From positions 194,459 to 258,458 of the forward strand of contig DAIRSI010000001.1 in NCBI GenBank assembly GCA_036804505.1: 64,000 nucleotides of DNA, read 5' to 3'. A model generated the notes under the pieces. The model ran no database searches and was not told the origin of the DNA. It worked only from the letters and a program-made list of their open reading frames with translations. This document shows positions 43,747 through 52,169 of this stretch, piece after piece; the first letter of the stretch is position 1, and each line of letters starts with the position of its first letter. The stretch is from Phocaeicola_A sp036804505. GTDB lineage: Bacteria > Bacteroidota > Bacteroidia > Bacteroidales > Bacteroidaceae. A program made the position numbers and the translations under genes.

Positions 43747-44502
43747 CTAATCCTCTCCTATTTCTGACTTAATCCAATCATATCCACGTTTTTCAATTTC
43801 CTCGGCCAATTCAGGACCCGCCGTTTTCACGATTCTGCCTTTATACAGAACATGAACGATGTCTGGTTTTATAATCTCCAGGAGTCTTTGATAATGTGTG
43901 ATAACGATACAACTGGTTTCAGGAGTCTTCAGCTTGTTGACTCCTTCGGCAACGATGCGAAGAGCATCCACGTCCAATCCTGAATCAGTTTCGTCCAGTA
44001 TGCTCAGCTTTGGCTCAAGCATTGCCATCTGGAATATCTCATTACGTTTTTTTTCTCCGCCGCTGAAACCTTCATTCACAGAACGATTGGCCAACTTGTT
44101 GTCAAGTTCCACCACTTTTCTTTTTTCACGCATCAGCTTCAAGAAATCGCCTGCATTCAATGGAGATTCTCCGTTATATTTACGTTTCTCATTAATCGCT
44201 GCACGCATGAAATTAGTCATTGAAACTCCGGGAATCTCTACAGGATATTGAAAAGAAAGGAACAAGCCCTCGTGGCTGCGGTCCTCCGGTTTCATAGCCA
44301 AAAGGTCTTTTCCGTTGAACATGGCCGTTCCTCCAGTCACTTCATAAAGCGGATTCCCGACAAGAACCGCACTCAATGTACTCTTTCCTGAACCGTTAGG
44401 TCCCATAATGGCGTGTATTTCACCTGTCTTTATCGTGAGGTTGATACCTCTTAATATTTCTTTATCGCCTATTTTGGCGTGTAGATCTTTAATTTCTAAC
44501 AT
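43747..44502 (-). CDS. sufC: Fe-S assembly ATPase SufC
   Basis: A 251-aa ABC-type ATPase that drives conformational change of the SufBCD scaffold. Walker A GPNGSGKST, Q-loop SFQYPVEIPG, ABC signature FSGGEKKRNE and Walker B KLSILDETDSGLD are intact, with the usual SufC Lys-Lys in the signature. The length is normal. It is located between sufB and sufD with short gaps (26 and 3 nt). Confidence 0.97.
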   Translation of the reverse strand: MLEIKDLHAKIGDKEILRGINLTIKTGEIHAIMGPNGSGKSTLSAVLVGNPLYEVTGGTAMFNGKDLLAMKPEDRSHEGLFLSFQYPVEIPGVSMTNFMRAAINEKRKYNGESPLNAGDFLKLMREKRKVVELDNKLANRSVNEGFSGGEKKRNEIFQMAMLEPKLSILDETDSGLDVDALRIVAEGVNKLKTPETSCIVITHYQRLLEIIKPDIVHVLYKGRIVKTAGPELAEEIEKRGYDWIKSEIGED

Positions 44503-44528
44503 TGTAAAAAAGAATTATTTGATTAATA

Positions 44529-45980
44529 TTATCCTACAGTCCCTTCAAGGGAAACGGAAAGAAGTTTCTGAGCCTCAACGGCAAATTCCATAGGTAATTT
44601 GTTGAGCACCTCTTTCGCATAACCATTCACAATCAGTCCGATAGCCTGTTCCGTAGGGATGCCACGCTGGTTGCAATAGAACAATTGGTCTTCACTGATT
44701 TTGCTTGTTGTTGCTTCATGTTCAACAACAGCCGTATCATTATGAATATCCATATAAGGAAAGGTATGAGCCCCACAAGTACTTCCCAGAAGAAGACTGT
44801 CACAAGAACTATAGTTACGAGCATTATCAGCTTTTTCACTGACTTTCACCAATCCACGATAGGAATTCTGGCTTTTCCCGGCAGATATTCCCTTACTGAT
44901 GATCGTACTCTTCGTATTTTTGCCTAAATGAATCATTTTTGTCCCTGTATCAGCCTGCTGATAATGATTCGTCACTGCCACTGAATAAAATTCAGCTTGT
45001 GAACGGTCGCCTCCTAATATACAACTAGGGTATTTCCAAGTAATGGCCGAACCGGTTTCAACCTGAGTCCAGCTCAATTTGCTGTCAACACCCCTGCAAT
45101 GTCCGCGTTTGGTAACGAAATTATACACTCCACCTTTACCCTCTGCGTCTCCGGGATACCAGTTCTGTACCGTACTATATTTCACTTCGGCACGATTCAT
45201 TACAACAATTTCCACAATAGCCGCATGCAACTGGTTTTCATCCCGCATAGGTGCCGTGCAACCTTCCAGATAGGAAACATACGCATCGTCGTCAGCAACT
45301 ATTAAAGTCCGTTCGAACTGACCGGTATTGGCGGCATTAATACGAAAATAAGTAGATAACTCCATAGGACAGCGCACGCCCTTGGGTATATATACAAAAG
45401 AGCCATCGCTGAATACCGCACTGTTCAAGGCTGCAAAAAAATTATCGCGATACGGCACAACCGTACCCAGATACTGTCGCACAAGATCGGGGTATTCACG
45501 TACAGCTTCGCTGATAGAACTAAAAATGATGCCTTTTTCCTTCAGATTCTCTTTGAAAGTGGTCTTTACCGACACCGAATCCATCACGGCATCCACTGCC
45601 GTTCCACTCAATGCAAGTCTTTCTTCCAAGGGAATACCCAGTTTATCAAAAGTCTTCATCAGTTCAGGATCTATCTCATCTATGTTTTTGGGACCTTCTT
45701 TCTTAGCTGTAGGATCTGCATAATAAGAGATAGCCTGATAATCTATCTCGGGAATATTCAGATGAGCCCAATGAGGCATGTCCAATGTTTTCCAGTAACG
45801 GAATGCTTTCAGTCTGAATTCCAGCAACCATTCCGGCTCTTTCTTTTTAGACGAAATCAAGCGTACAACATCTTCATTGAGTCCTTTTTCTATAATTTCT
45901 GTTCTGACATCGGTGGTAAAGCCATATTTATACTTTTCCTCCGCTATATTTTTTACGAGTTTATTTGATTCTGACTGCAT
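44529..45980 (-). CDS. sufB: Fe-S cluster assembly protein SufB
   Basis: A 483-aa scaffold protein on which Fe-S clusters are built. Seen: KGVRCPMELSTYFRIN; YLEGCTAPMRDENQLHAAIVE with the conserved Cys; NWYPGDAEGKGGVYNFVTKRG; and the C-terminal HEATTSKISEDQLFYCNQRG. All are SufB hallmarks. Start at ATG 45980 (MQSESNKLVKNIAEEKYKYGF). It is 18 nt downstream of cvpA, probably on the same message. Confidence 0.97.
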   Translation of the reverse strand: MQSESNKLVKNIAEEKYKYGFTTDVRTEIIEKGLNEDVVRLISSKKKEPEWLLEFRLKAFRYWKTLDMPHWAHLNIPEIDYQAISYYADPTAKKEGPKNIDEIDPELMKTFDKLGIPLEERLALSGTAVDAVMDSVSVKTTFKENLKEKGIIFSSISEAVREYPDLVRQYLGTVVPYRDNFFAALNSAVFSDGSFVYIPKGVRCPMELSTYFRINAANTGQFERTLIVADDDAYVSYLEGCTAPMRDENQLHAAIVEIVVMNRAEVKYSTVQNWYPGDAEGKGGVYNFVTKRGHCRGVDSKLSWTQVETGSAITWKYPSCILGGDRSQAEFYSVAVTNHYQQADTGTKMIHLGKNTKSTIISKGISAGKSQNSYRGLVKVSEKADNARNYSSCDSLLLGSTCGAHTFPYMDIHNDTAVVEHEATTSKISEDQLFYCNQRGIPTEQAIGLIVNGYAKEVLNKLPMEFAVEAQKLLSVSLEGTVG

Positions 45981-45998
45981 ACAATAGTACCTTTCTAA

Positions 45999-46499
45999 TC
46001 AACGTTCCTTCTTGTTATCTGCATCGTTGTGATGAGGAACTAAAAATTTCACCATTTTACCTACGGGATAATACATGGCCGAAGCCTCTTTCTTTTCTTT
46101 CGAAATAATATGATCATGGAAATCGAGAAACTGCAACATATTAATAAAAATGCTTATAAAAAGCGCATACTTCAATGCACCAATCAAAGCACCCAACATA
46201 CCGTCCAGCCAGCCCAGACATATGGTTTTGAGCAAGCGCGTGAACATGGAAGCTACAACGGACAAGGCTCCCGGCACAACGACCCATATCAATATAAATG
46301 CAAAAATATGTCCCATCGTTGCGGAAGTACCTAAAGCCGGAGCCAACTTATCACCCAATGTCGCATAAAGCAGACATGCCAACAGCAATCCGACAAAAAA
46401 TCCTACAAACGAGGCCAACTGCCTCAAAAGGCCCTTCTTCCAACCGATGAAGGCACCAACGGCGATTATCGCCAATATAATCCAATCTAATCCTATCAT
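45999..46499 (-). CDS. CvpA family membrane protein
   Basis: About 166 aa with four hydrophobic segments and the CvpA pattern WIILAIIAVGAFIGWKKGLLRQ near the start (Asp-Gly/Lys-Gly-rich), then WLDGMLGALIGALKYAL. In enterobacteria CvpA is needed for colicin V export and for bile tolerance, but the molecular role is unknown. The longer frame to 46535 is less likely; MIGLDWII from 46499 fits the family. It lies between infB and sufB. Confidence 0.85.
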   Translation of the reverse strand: MIGLDWIILAIIAVGAFIGWKKGLLRQLASFVGFFVGLLLACLLYATLGDKLAPALGTSATMGHIFAFILIWVVVPGALSVVASMFTRLLKTICLGWLDGMLGALIGALKYALFISIFINMLQFLDFHDHIISKEKKEASAMYYPVGKMVKFLVPHHNDADNKKER

Positions 46500-46518
46500 A
46501 CACCCATTATATATAAAA

Positions 46519-46568
46519 ATTGCACAGCCTCGCACGGTTTAAGAAAAATCCGCGACAGACCGTGCAAT
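46519..46568 (-). terminator. Hairpin between infB and cvpA, possible partial terminator
   Basis: ATTGCAC (46519-46525) can pair with GTGCAAT (46562-46568), and GCACGGT (46532-46538) with ACCGTGC (46559-46565). The right-hand arm is shared, so the two foldings exclude each other. On the minus strand the outer pairing is followed by TTTTTAT. No promoter is evident after it, so read-through into cvpA-suf is expected. Confidence 0.45.
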
Positions 46569-46597
46569 CTTATAGTCGTTAATAAATTATCTTATAA

Positions 46598-49500
46598 TCA
46601 CAAAGACTGTTTCACTTCCACTTCCTGGAACGTTTCTATCATATCTCCTGATTTAATGTCATTGTAGTTCACCAAACTGATACCACATTCGAAATTCACA
46701 GAAACTTCCTTCACATCATCCTTGAAGCGCTTCAAAGCATTGATTTCTCCTGTGAAGACTACTATTCCATCGCGTACGATACGCGCTTTGTCCGAACGTT
46801 TCACTTTGCCTTCCTTTACCAATGCTCCAGCCACAGTTCCAACTTTCGTGATATGGAATACATCTCGAACTTCGAGAGTTGCAGTCACCTCTTCCTTGAC
46901 TTCCGGTTGCAACATACCAATCATAGCCGCTTTCACCTCTTCGATGGCATCGTAAATGATGGAATATGTGCGGATATCAACTCCTTCCTGTTCTGCAAGT
47001 CGACGCGCAGCCTGTGAAGGACGTACCTGGAAACCAATAATAATGGCCTGCGAAGCAGCTGCCAAGCTTACATCCGACTCCGAAATCTGTCCTACAGCCT
47101 TATGAATGACATTCACCTGGATCTGTTCAGTAGAGAGTTTGATGAGAGAATCGCTCAATGCCTCTATAGAGCCATCCACGTCTCCCTTTACTATAATGTT
47201 CAATTCCTGGAAGTTACCCAATGCTATACGGCGGCCCACCTCATCAAGAGTAAGCATCTTATGCGTACGCAAGCCCTGTTCACGTTGCAACTGTTCGCGT
47301 TTGTTGGCTATATCACGTGCCTCCTGATCCGTTTCAATCACATGGAAATTATCGCCTGCAGCAGGAGCACCGTTCAAACCTAAAATCAAAGCCGGTTCTG
47401 CCGGTCCTGCTTTTTCAATACGTTGGTTACGTTCATTGAACATGGCCTTTATTCTTCCATAATGCGTTCCTGCCAAAACGATGTCTCCCACTCTCAGTGT
47501 TCCGTTCGAAACAAGAATCGTTGCTACATATCCGCGACCTTTATCCAAAGAAGACTCTATTATAGAACCCGTAGCCTTACGATCCGGATTTGCCTTCAAA
47601 TCCAGCAGTTCAGCTTCCAGAAGAACTTTTTCCAACAATTCATGGACTCCGACACCTTTCTTGGCTGAGATGTCCTGGGATTGATATTTTCCACCCCATT
47701 CCTCAACCAGGAAGTTCATTCCGGCCAATTCTTCCTTTATCTTGTCAGGATTTGCTCCCGGCTTGTCTATTTTATTGATTGCAAAGACAATAGGGACTCC
47801 CGCAGCCATTGCATGGTTGATAGCCTCCTTGGTTTGCGGCATCACGTTATCATCAGCAGCGACAATGATGATGGCTATATCCGTTACCTTGGCTCCACGG
47901 GCACGCATGGCCGTAAAAGCCTCATGTCCCGGAGTATCCAGGAATGTGATATGACGTCCATCTTCCAATTTCACATTATAAGCTCCAATATGCTGTGTGA
48001 TTCCTCCGGCTTCACCGGCTATCACATTTGCCTTACGGATATAATCAAGCAAAGATGTCTTACCATGGTCCACATGTCCCATAACCGTAACAATAGGAGC
48101 ACGTGACTGCAAGTCCTCTTCCTTATCTTCCTCTTCTGTTACAGCCTCTGATACATCGGCACTCACGTATTCAGTCTTGAAGCCGAATTCTTCAGCAACC
48201 AAATTGATTGTTTCAGCATCCAAGCGCTGGTTGATGGAAACCATCATACCGATACTCATACATGTTCCGATAATTTGTGTGACCGGAACATCCATCATGC
48301 TGGCCAATTCGTTGACTGTAACGAACTCTGTCAGCTTCAATATCTTGCTCTGCTTTTCTTCCTGCTCTTCAGCCTCCTGTTGACGATTAAATGCGTTCTC
48401 TCGTTTTTCTTTACGATACTTGGAAGTCTTGCTATGACTCTTGTTGGTAAGGCGGGCCAAAGTTTCCTTTACCTGCTTGGCAACATCCTCATCATTTACT
48501 TCCGGTCGGAAAGCCTGCTTCTTGTAGCGGTCACGATTTTTCTTGCCGCCTCCTTGCTGTTGCTGTCCGTTATTATTGTTATTGTTGTTATTGTTTCCTG
48601 CGTTCTGCCCGTTTTGGTTCTTAGGTCCCTTCACATTATTGAAGCCCTTTGCGTTATTACCTCCATTGGGAGTTCCGGCAGGTTTATTATTGTTGCCATT
48701 CTTTTTCTGACCCTGATTACGATTCTCAGCATCAAGCTCGGCATTCACATCCACCTTATTGATTCGGTTACGATGCTTTTTCTGCGCATTATTATTGTTG
48801 TTGTTGTCAGTTGTTCCTTTGATTTCCTTCATGATAGCATCGCGCATCTGTTTCTTCATTTCCACGCGCTGCTTTTCCTTATCCTCACGTTCTTTTTTCT
48901 TTTCCTCTTTGGATTTCTTCTTAGGACGTGTAGACTGGTTCAATGCATCCAAATCAATCTTACCCAGAACATTGATCTTCTGAATCGGCTGACTCTGATG
49001 AATTCTAAATATTTCATCCTCTTCAGGTTTAGCCGGAACTTCTTCCGCTTTCTGTTCAACAGTTACTTTCACTTCTGCTGCAGGTACTGTCTTTTCTTCC
49101 GTACGTTCTTTCGGGATAATTATTTTTACCGGTTCAGCCTCTACCTTTTCCGTTTCCTTCTCAACCGGCTTTTCAGCTACAGGCTTCATTTCGGATGGGA
49201 GCTCTTCAACAGGCTTTTCAACTTCAACGACTTTTTCAACAGCAACCGGTTTTTCTACTACAACCGGTTCTTCAGCAACAGGTTCTTTCTTTGCCTCTAC
49301 GGGAGCTGCCTCTACCGGTTTGGGAGTTTCCTTTTCAATGACAGGCTCCTGTTTCTGCTCTTCTTTTGGAATTTCAACAGGTTTTTCCTCCACCTTCTTC
49401 GGAGTAGTCTCTTCAGCCACCGGTTGCGGCTGAATTTTTTCCTCTTCCGGCTTCACCTCTTCCTCCAGGGGTTGCTCTGTTTTCTTGGGCTTTCTGTTCA

Positions 49501-49870
49501 GGCTGTCCAAATCTATTTTTCCGATAGGTTTAAATTGCGGAATTCTATCCTCAGGAAGAACGGTCTTAATTACCGCATCCTTCGGTTTTTCCACTTTCGG
49601 TTTTTCCTTTTCCACAACCGGCTCATTAAAACCTTCTATCTGTACAGTCTCCTTCCGTTCCCTATTCTGTCTTTCCTGACTGAATTTTTCCGACTCCAGA
49701 CGCAAATTCTTATCATTGCTGAATTCTTTTACCAATGCAGCATACTGTTCATCCGTTATTTTCGCATTCGGATTGTCGTCAACATCCGTATATCCCTTTT
49801 TCTGCAGGAACTCGACAATGGTCTTGACCCCTACATTCAAATCTTTCGTAACTTTATTCAGTCTAATCAT
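46598..49870 (-). CDS. infB: Translation initiation factor IF-2
   Basis: A 1090-aa GTPase that places initiator tRNA on the 30S subunit. G-domain at about residue 595-720: GHVDHGKTS (G1), GGITQHIGAY (G2), DTPGHEAF (G3), NKIDKP (G4), SAKKGVG (G5). Domains II, III and IV follow. The N-terminal 500 residues are very long: an IF2-N domain (about 1-50), a Glu/Pro/Val/Lys repeat region, then Asn/Gln/Gly-rich runs, including nine or more consecutive Asn around residue 430. E. coli IF-2 is 890 aa. It lies 8 nt downstream of nusA. Confidence 0.96.
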   Translation of the reverse strand: MIRLNKVTKDLNVGVKTIVEFLQKKGYTDVDDNPNAKITDEQYAALVKEFSNDKNLRLESEKFSQERQNRERKETVQIEGFNEPVVEKEKPKVEKPKDAVIKTVLPEDRIPQFKPIGKIDLDSLNRKPKKTEQPLEEEVKPEEEKIQPQPVAEETTPKKVEEKPVEIPKEEQKQEPVIEKETPKPVEAAPVEAKKEPVAEEPVVVEKPVAVEKVVEVEKPVEELPSEMKPVAEKPVEKETEKVEAEPVKIIIPKERTEEKTVPAAEVKVTVEQKAEEVPAKPEEDEIFRIHQSQPIQKINVLGKIDLDALNQSTRPKKKSKEEKKKEREDKEKQRVEMKKQMRDAIMKEIKGTTDNNNNNNAQKKHRNRINKVDVNAELDAENRNQGQKKNGNNNKPAGTPNGGNNAKGFNNVKGPKNQNGQNAGNNNNNNNNNGQQQQGGGKKNRDRYKKQAFRPEVNDEDVAKQVKETLARLTNKSHSKTSKYRKEKRENAFNRQQEAEEQEEKQSKILKLTEFVTVNELASMMDVPVTQIIGTCMSIGMMVSINQRLDAETINLVAEEFGFKTEYVSADVSEAVTEEEDKEEDLQSRAPIVTVMGHVDHGKTSLLDYIRKANVIAGEAGGITQHIGAYNVKLEDGRHITFLDTPGHEAFTAMRARGAKVTDIAIIIVAADDNVMPQTKEAINHAMAAGVPIVFAINKIDKPGANPDKIKEELAGMNFLVEEWGGKYQSQDISAKKGVGVHELLEKVLLEAELLDLKANPDRKATGSIIESSLDKGRGYVATILVSNGTLRVGDIVLAGTHYGRIKAMFNERNQRIEKAGPAEPALILGLNGAPAAGDNFHVIETDQEARDIANKREQLQREQGLRTHKMLTLDEVGRRIALGNFQELNIIVKGDVDGSIEALSDSLIKLSTEQIQVNVIHKAVGQISESDVSLAAASQAIIIGFQVRPSQAARRLAEQEGVDIRTYSIIYDAIEEVKAAMIGMLQPEVKEEVTATLEVRDVFHITKVGTVAGALVKEGKVKRSDKARIVRDGIVVFTGEINALKRFKDDVKEVSVNFECGISLVNYNDIKSGDMIETFQEVEVKQSL

Positions 49871-49878
49871 AAATACTT

Positions 49879-51135
49879 TTATTCCTCAAATTCAGCTTTT
49901 AATACTCTCAAAACATCATCTACCGTACTTTCTTCCAAATCGGCCTTTTCCACGAGCATCTCACGCGGTGCGCTCAATACGCTTTTCGCCGTATCCAATC
50001 CTATGCTCTTGATTGCATCAATCACCCATCCGTCTATTTCATCTCTGAACTCATCCAGATAGATATCCTCTTCATCCACATTGTCCCCCGTCTCGCGATA
50101 CACATCAATAGTATAACCGGTGAGCATACTTGCCAATTTGATATTCATACCTCCCTTGCCGATTGCCAAAGAAACTTCTTCGGGTTTCATGAACACCTCG
50201 GCACGCTTTTCCTCTACATTCAGATTCACCGACGAGACTTTGGCAGGAGCCAAAGCACGCTGGATATAAAGCTGAGTGTTAGCGGTATAGTTAATCACAT
50301 CAATATTTTCATTTTTCAATTCACGAACAATACCGTGAATACGCGAACCCTTCACACCCACGCAGGCACCTACCGGGTCAATACGTTCGTCATAAGTTTC
50401 CACAGCCACCTTGGCACGTTCACCCGGAATGCGGGCTATGCCCTTGATGGTAATCAGACCGTCGTTAATCTCCGGTACTTCCATTTCCAGAAGTCTTTGC
50501 AGGAACATCGGGGAAGTTCGGCTCAATATAATCTTCGGATTGTTGTTTTCATTTTCCACGCTGGCAACTACCGCGCGGGCAGTTTCGCCTTTATGATAAA
50601 AGTCCGAAGGAATCTGTTCCGACTTCGGCAGCAGCAATTCATTGCCTTCATCATCCAACAGCAAAACCGCTTTCTTCCAAATCTGGTATACTTCGGCACC
50701 GATGATGTTTCCCACCTGGTCGATATATTTGTTATATAGGCTGTCCTTTTCCAATTCCAGAATCTTTGAAGCCAATGTCTGGCGAAGGTTCAGAATGGCA
50801 CGACGTCCGAACTTCGAAAATATCACCTCATCAGTCACCTGTTCACCCACCTCGTAGGAGGCATCTATCTTCTGCGCTTCAGTTAGTGATATCTGCATGT
50901 TCGGGTTGGTAAGTTCTTCATCTTTCACCACCTCGCGGTTTCTCCAGATTTCAAAATCCCCTTTGTCCGGATTCACGATCACGTCATAATTCTCATCAGT
51001 ACCGAACATTTTGGCGATAACGCTTCGGAAACTCTCCTCCAGCACGCTCACCATGGTAGTTCTGTCAATATTCTTCAGGTCTTTGAATTCCGCGAACGAA
51101 TCAATCAGACTCATTGTTTCCTCTTTCTTAGCCAT
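49879..51135 (-). CDS. nusA: Transcription termination/antitermination factor NusA
   Basis: A 418-aa RNA polymerase-associated factor. N-terminal RNAP-binding domain (SLIDSFAEFKDLKNIDRTTM), S1 domain around 130-200 (ISLTEAQKIDASYEVGEQV... through DEGNELLLPKSEQIP), then KH1 and KH2 (RVKVAVETYDERIDPVGACVG-type GVKGSRI and AIGKGGMNIKLASMLTGY; each quoted part is short). The C-terminal acidic AR2 repeats of E. coli are absent, which is common outside proteobacteria. It is cotranscribed between rimP and infB (2 and 8 nt gaps). Confidence 0.95.
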   Translation of the reverse strand: MAKKEETMSLIDSFAEFKDLKNIDRTTMVSVLEESFRSVIAKMFGTDENYDVIVNPDKGDFEIWRNREVVKDEELTNPNMQISLTEAQKIDASYEVGEQVTDEVIFSKFGRRAILNLRQTLASKILELEKDSLYNKYIDQVGNIIGAEVYQIWKKAVLLLDDEGNELLLPKSEQIPSDFYHKGETARAVVASVENENNNPKIILSRTSPMFLQRLLEMEVPEINDGLITIKGIARIPGERAKVAVETYDERIDPVGACVGVKGSRIHGIVRELKNENIDVINYTANTQLYIQRALAPAKVSSVNLNVEEKRAEVFMKPEEVSLAIGKGGMNIKLASMLTGYTIDVYRETGDNVDEEDIYLDEFRDEIDGWVIDAIKSIGLDTAKSVLSAPREMLVEKADLEESTVDDVLRVLKAEFEE

Positions 51136-51137
51136 AA

Positions 51138-51605
51138 TTATTTAAAACTAATTAGATATTTTGTATATTTTATTTGTTCAAATGAATAAGATTCGTCCAC
51201 AATCATTTTCTTAGGACGTTTTGCACCTTCAGGGGTAATTTTCTTTTCCAGGGAGATCACGATACCTTTTTCATCAGCCTCTTTCAGTACACCTTTCAGT
51301 TTCGTTCCCTCCGCAGTCATCATCTCCACCATTTTTCCAATGTGATTTTTATACTGCTGCAGCACTTTGAACGGCTGTCCCAATCCTGCGGAACCTACTT
51401 CCAATTCAAAATCCTCACTGTCACGATTCAACTTTGATTCTATGAACTTGCTCAGTTCCACACAATCCTCAATCCACACTCCTTCAGCGTGATCTATTTC
51501 GACCACAATCTTGTCATCCTGACTTACGGAAAGGTCCACCAGAAAATAATCCTTATCCTTCAGCCATTCTTCCACAATCTGTGAAATAACTTCTTTTTGT
51601 ATCAT
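51138..51605 (-). CDS. rimP: Ribosome maturation factor RimP
   Basis: A 155-aa protein that assists 30S assembly. N-terminal alpha/beta domain with SQDDKIVVEIDHAEGVWIEDCVELSKFIE and the EVGSAGLGQPFK motif (usually evSSPGxxrPl in other phyla), then a small beta-barrel. The standard gene order rimP-nusA-infB is kept. It is preceded by a promoter at 51670-51701 and a terminator-like hairpin at 51624-51647 in the leader, suggesting attenuation. Confidence 0.93.
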   Translation of the reverse strand: MIQKEVISQIVEEWLKDKDYFLVDLSVSQDDKIVVEIDHAEGVWIEDCVELSKFIESKLNRDSEDFELEVGSAGLGQPFKVLQQYKNHIGKMVEMMTAEGTKLKGVLKEADEKGIVISLEKKITPEGAKRPKKMIVDESYSFEQIKYTKYLISFK

Positions 51606-51623
51606 CTATTTACTTTAAAGAAT

Positions 51624-51647
51624 AAAAAAAGGGCCTTGTAAAGCCCC
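51624..51647 (-). terminator. Terminator-like hairpin in the rimP-nusA-infB leader
   Basis: On the minus strand a 6-bp stem (GGGCTT/AGGCCC, one G-U pair) with a 4-nt loop is followed by seven T (51630-51624). It lies between the promoter (51670-51701) and the rimP ATG (51605). There is no T-run on the plus strand, so it can act only leftward, as an attenuator. Confidence 0.65.
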
Positions 51648-51669
51648 ACACATTTCATCCATTTCGGCG

Positions 51670-51701
51670 CAAAGATACAAAATGTTCTTACGCCTTGCAA
51701 A
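51670..51701 (-). promoter_or_regulatory. Promoter of the rimP-nusA-infB operon
   Basis: On the minus strand TTTG (51701-51698), 20-nt spacer, TATCTTTG (51677-51670). Exact consensus; transcription is predicted to start near 51663. Confidence 0.8.
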
Positions 51702-51719
51702 TAAATAAAGAAAAAATAT

Positions 51720-51727
51720 TATCTTTG
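51720..51727 (+). promoter_or_regulatory. -7 element of the small membrane protein gene
   Basis: TATCTTTG with CTTG at 22-nt spacing upstream (51694-51697). It is divergent from and overlaps the rimP promoter region. Confidence 0.5.
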
Positions 51728-51754
51728 TCCTATAAAACCAAAATCAAAAGCTTT

Positions 51755-52162
51755 ATGAAAAGAAATCATCTGAACACGAACAAGCAATTTCTCATAGGTG
51801 TAAGCGTTTTGGCCTTTGCCGTGATTCTTGTGGTATTTACCTTTCTCATGATTGACTTCCGCATGAACCGGGCGAAACAGAATGAACCTGTCTTCAATGA
51901 AAACTACTGCATAGAACTCCGCAAAGGCTTTGTAGGAGACAGTATTGCAATCTATATGAACGACAGTCTTCTCTTCGACAATCTGGTAAAGACCGATACG
52001 TTCAAGATTAATGTGCATCGTTTTGCAGAGCAGAACGCACTAATCGTCAACACCAAGAAAAATCAAAAGGCCACCACTTTCAACCTAAGCGAAAAGGGCG
52101 GCCATGTCATTCTTACCAAAGCGGACGATATCATTTCGATGACATCCACCGCATGGCAATAA
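51755..52162 (+). CDS. Hypothetical single-TM protein
   Basis: About 135 aa. A basic N-terminus (MKRNHLNTNKQF), one TM segment at about 13-33 (LIGVSVLAFAVILVVFTFLM), then a soluble periplasmic or lumenal part of about 100 aa rich in beta-strand-like alternation (IYMNDSLLFDNLVKTDTF, VHRFAEQNALIV). No family is recognised. The frame is open to 51695, but that start is upstream of the -7 element at 51720-51727, so 51755 is used. It converges on the S41 protease gene with 7 bp between stops. Confidence 0.7.
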   Translation: MKRNHLNTNKQFLIGVSVLAFAVILVVFTFLMIDFRMNRAKQNEPVFNENYCIELRKGFVGDSIAIYMNDSLLFDNLVKTDTFKINVHRFAEQNALIVNTKKNQKATTFNLSEKGGHVILTKADDIISMTSTAWQ

Positions 52163-52169
52163 AAAACCA

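Noticed and set aside
48275..50062. 595-codon plus-strand ORF rich in Phe/Leu/Ser across infB
   Set aside because: It is the antisense of the IF-2 low-complexity region; the composition reflects reversed Lys/Glu/Pro codons, and infB is certain.
51624..51647. Plus-strand terminator for an upstream gene
   Set aside because: There is no T-run on the plus strand after the stem and the rightward gene starts downstream of it; only the minus-strand reading fits.
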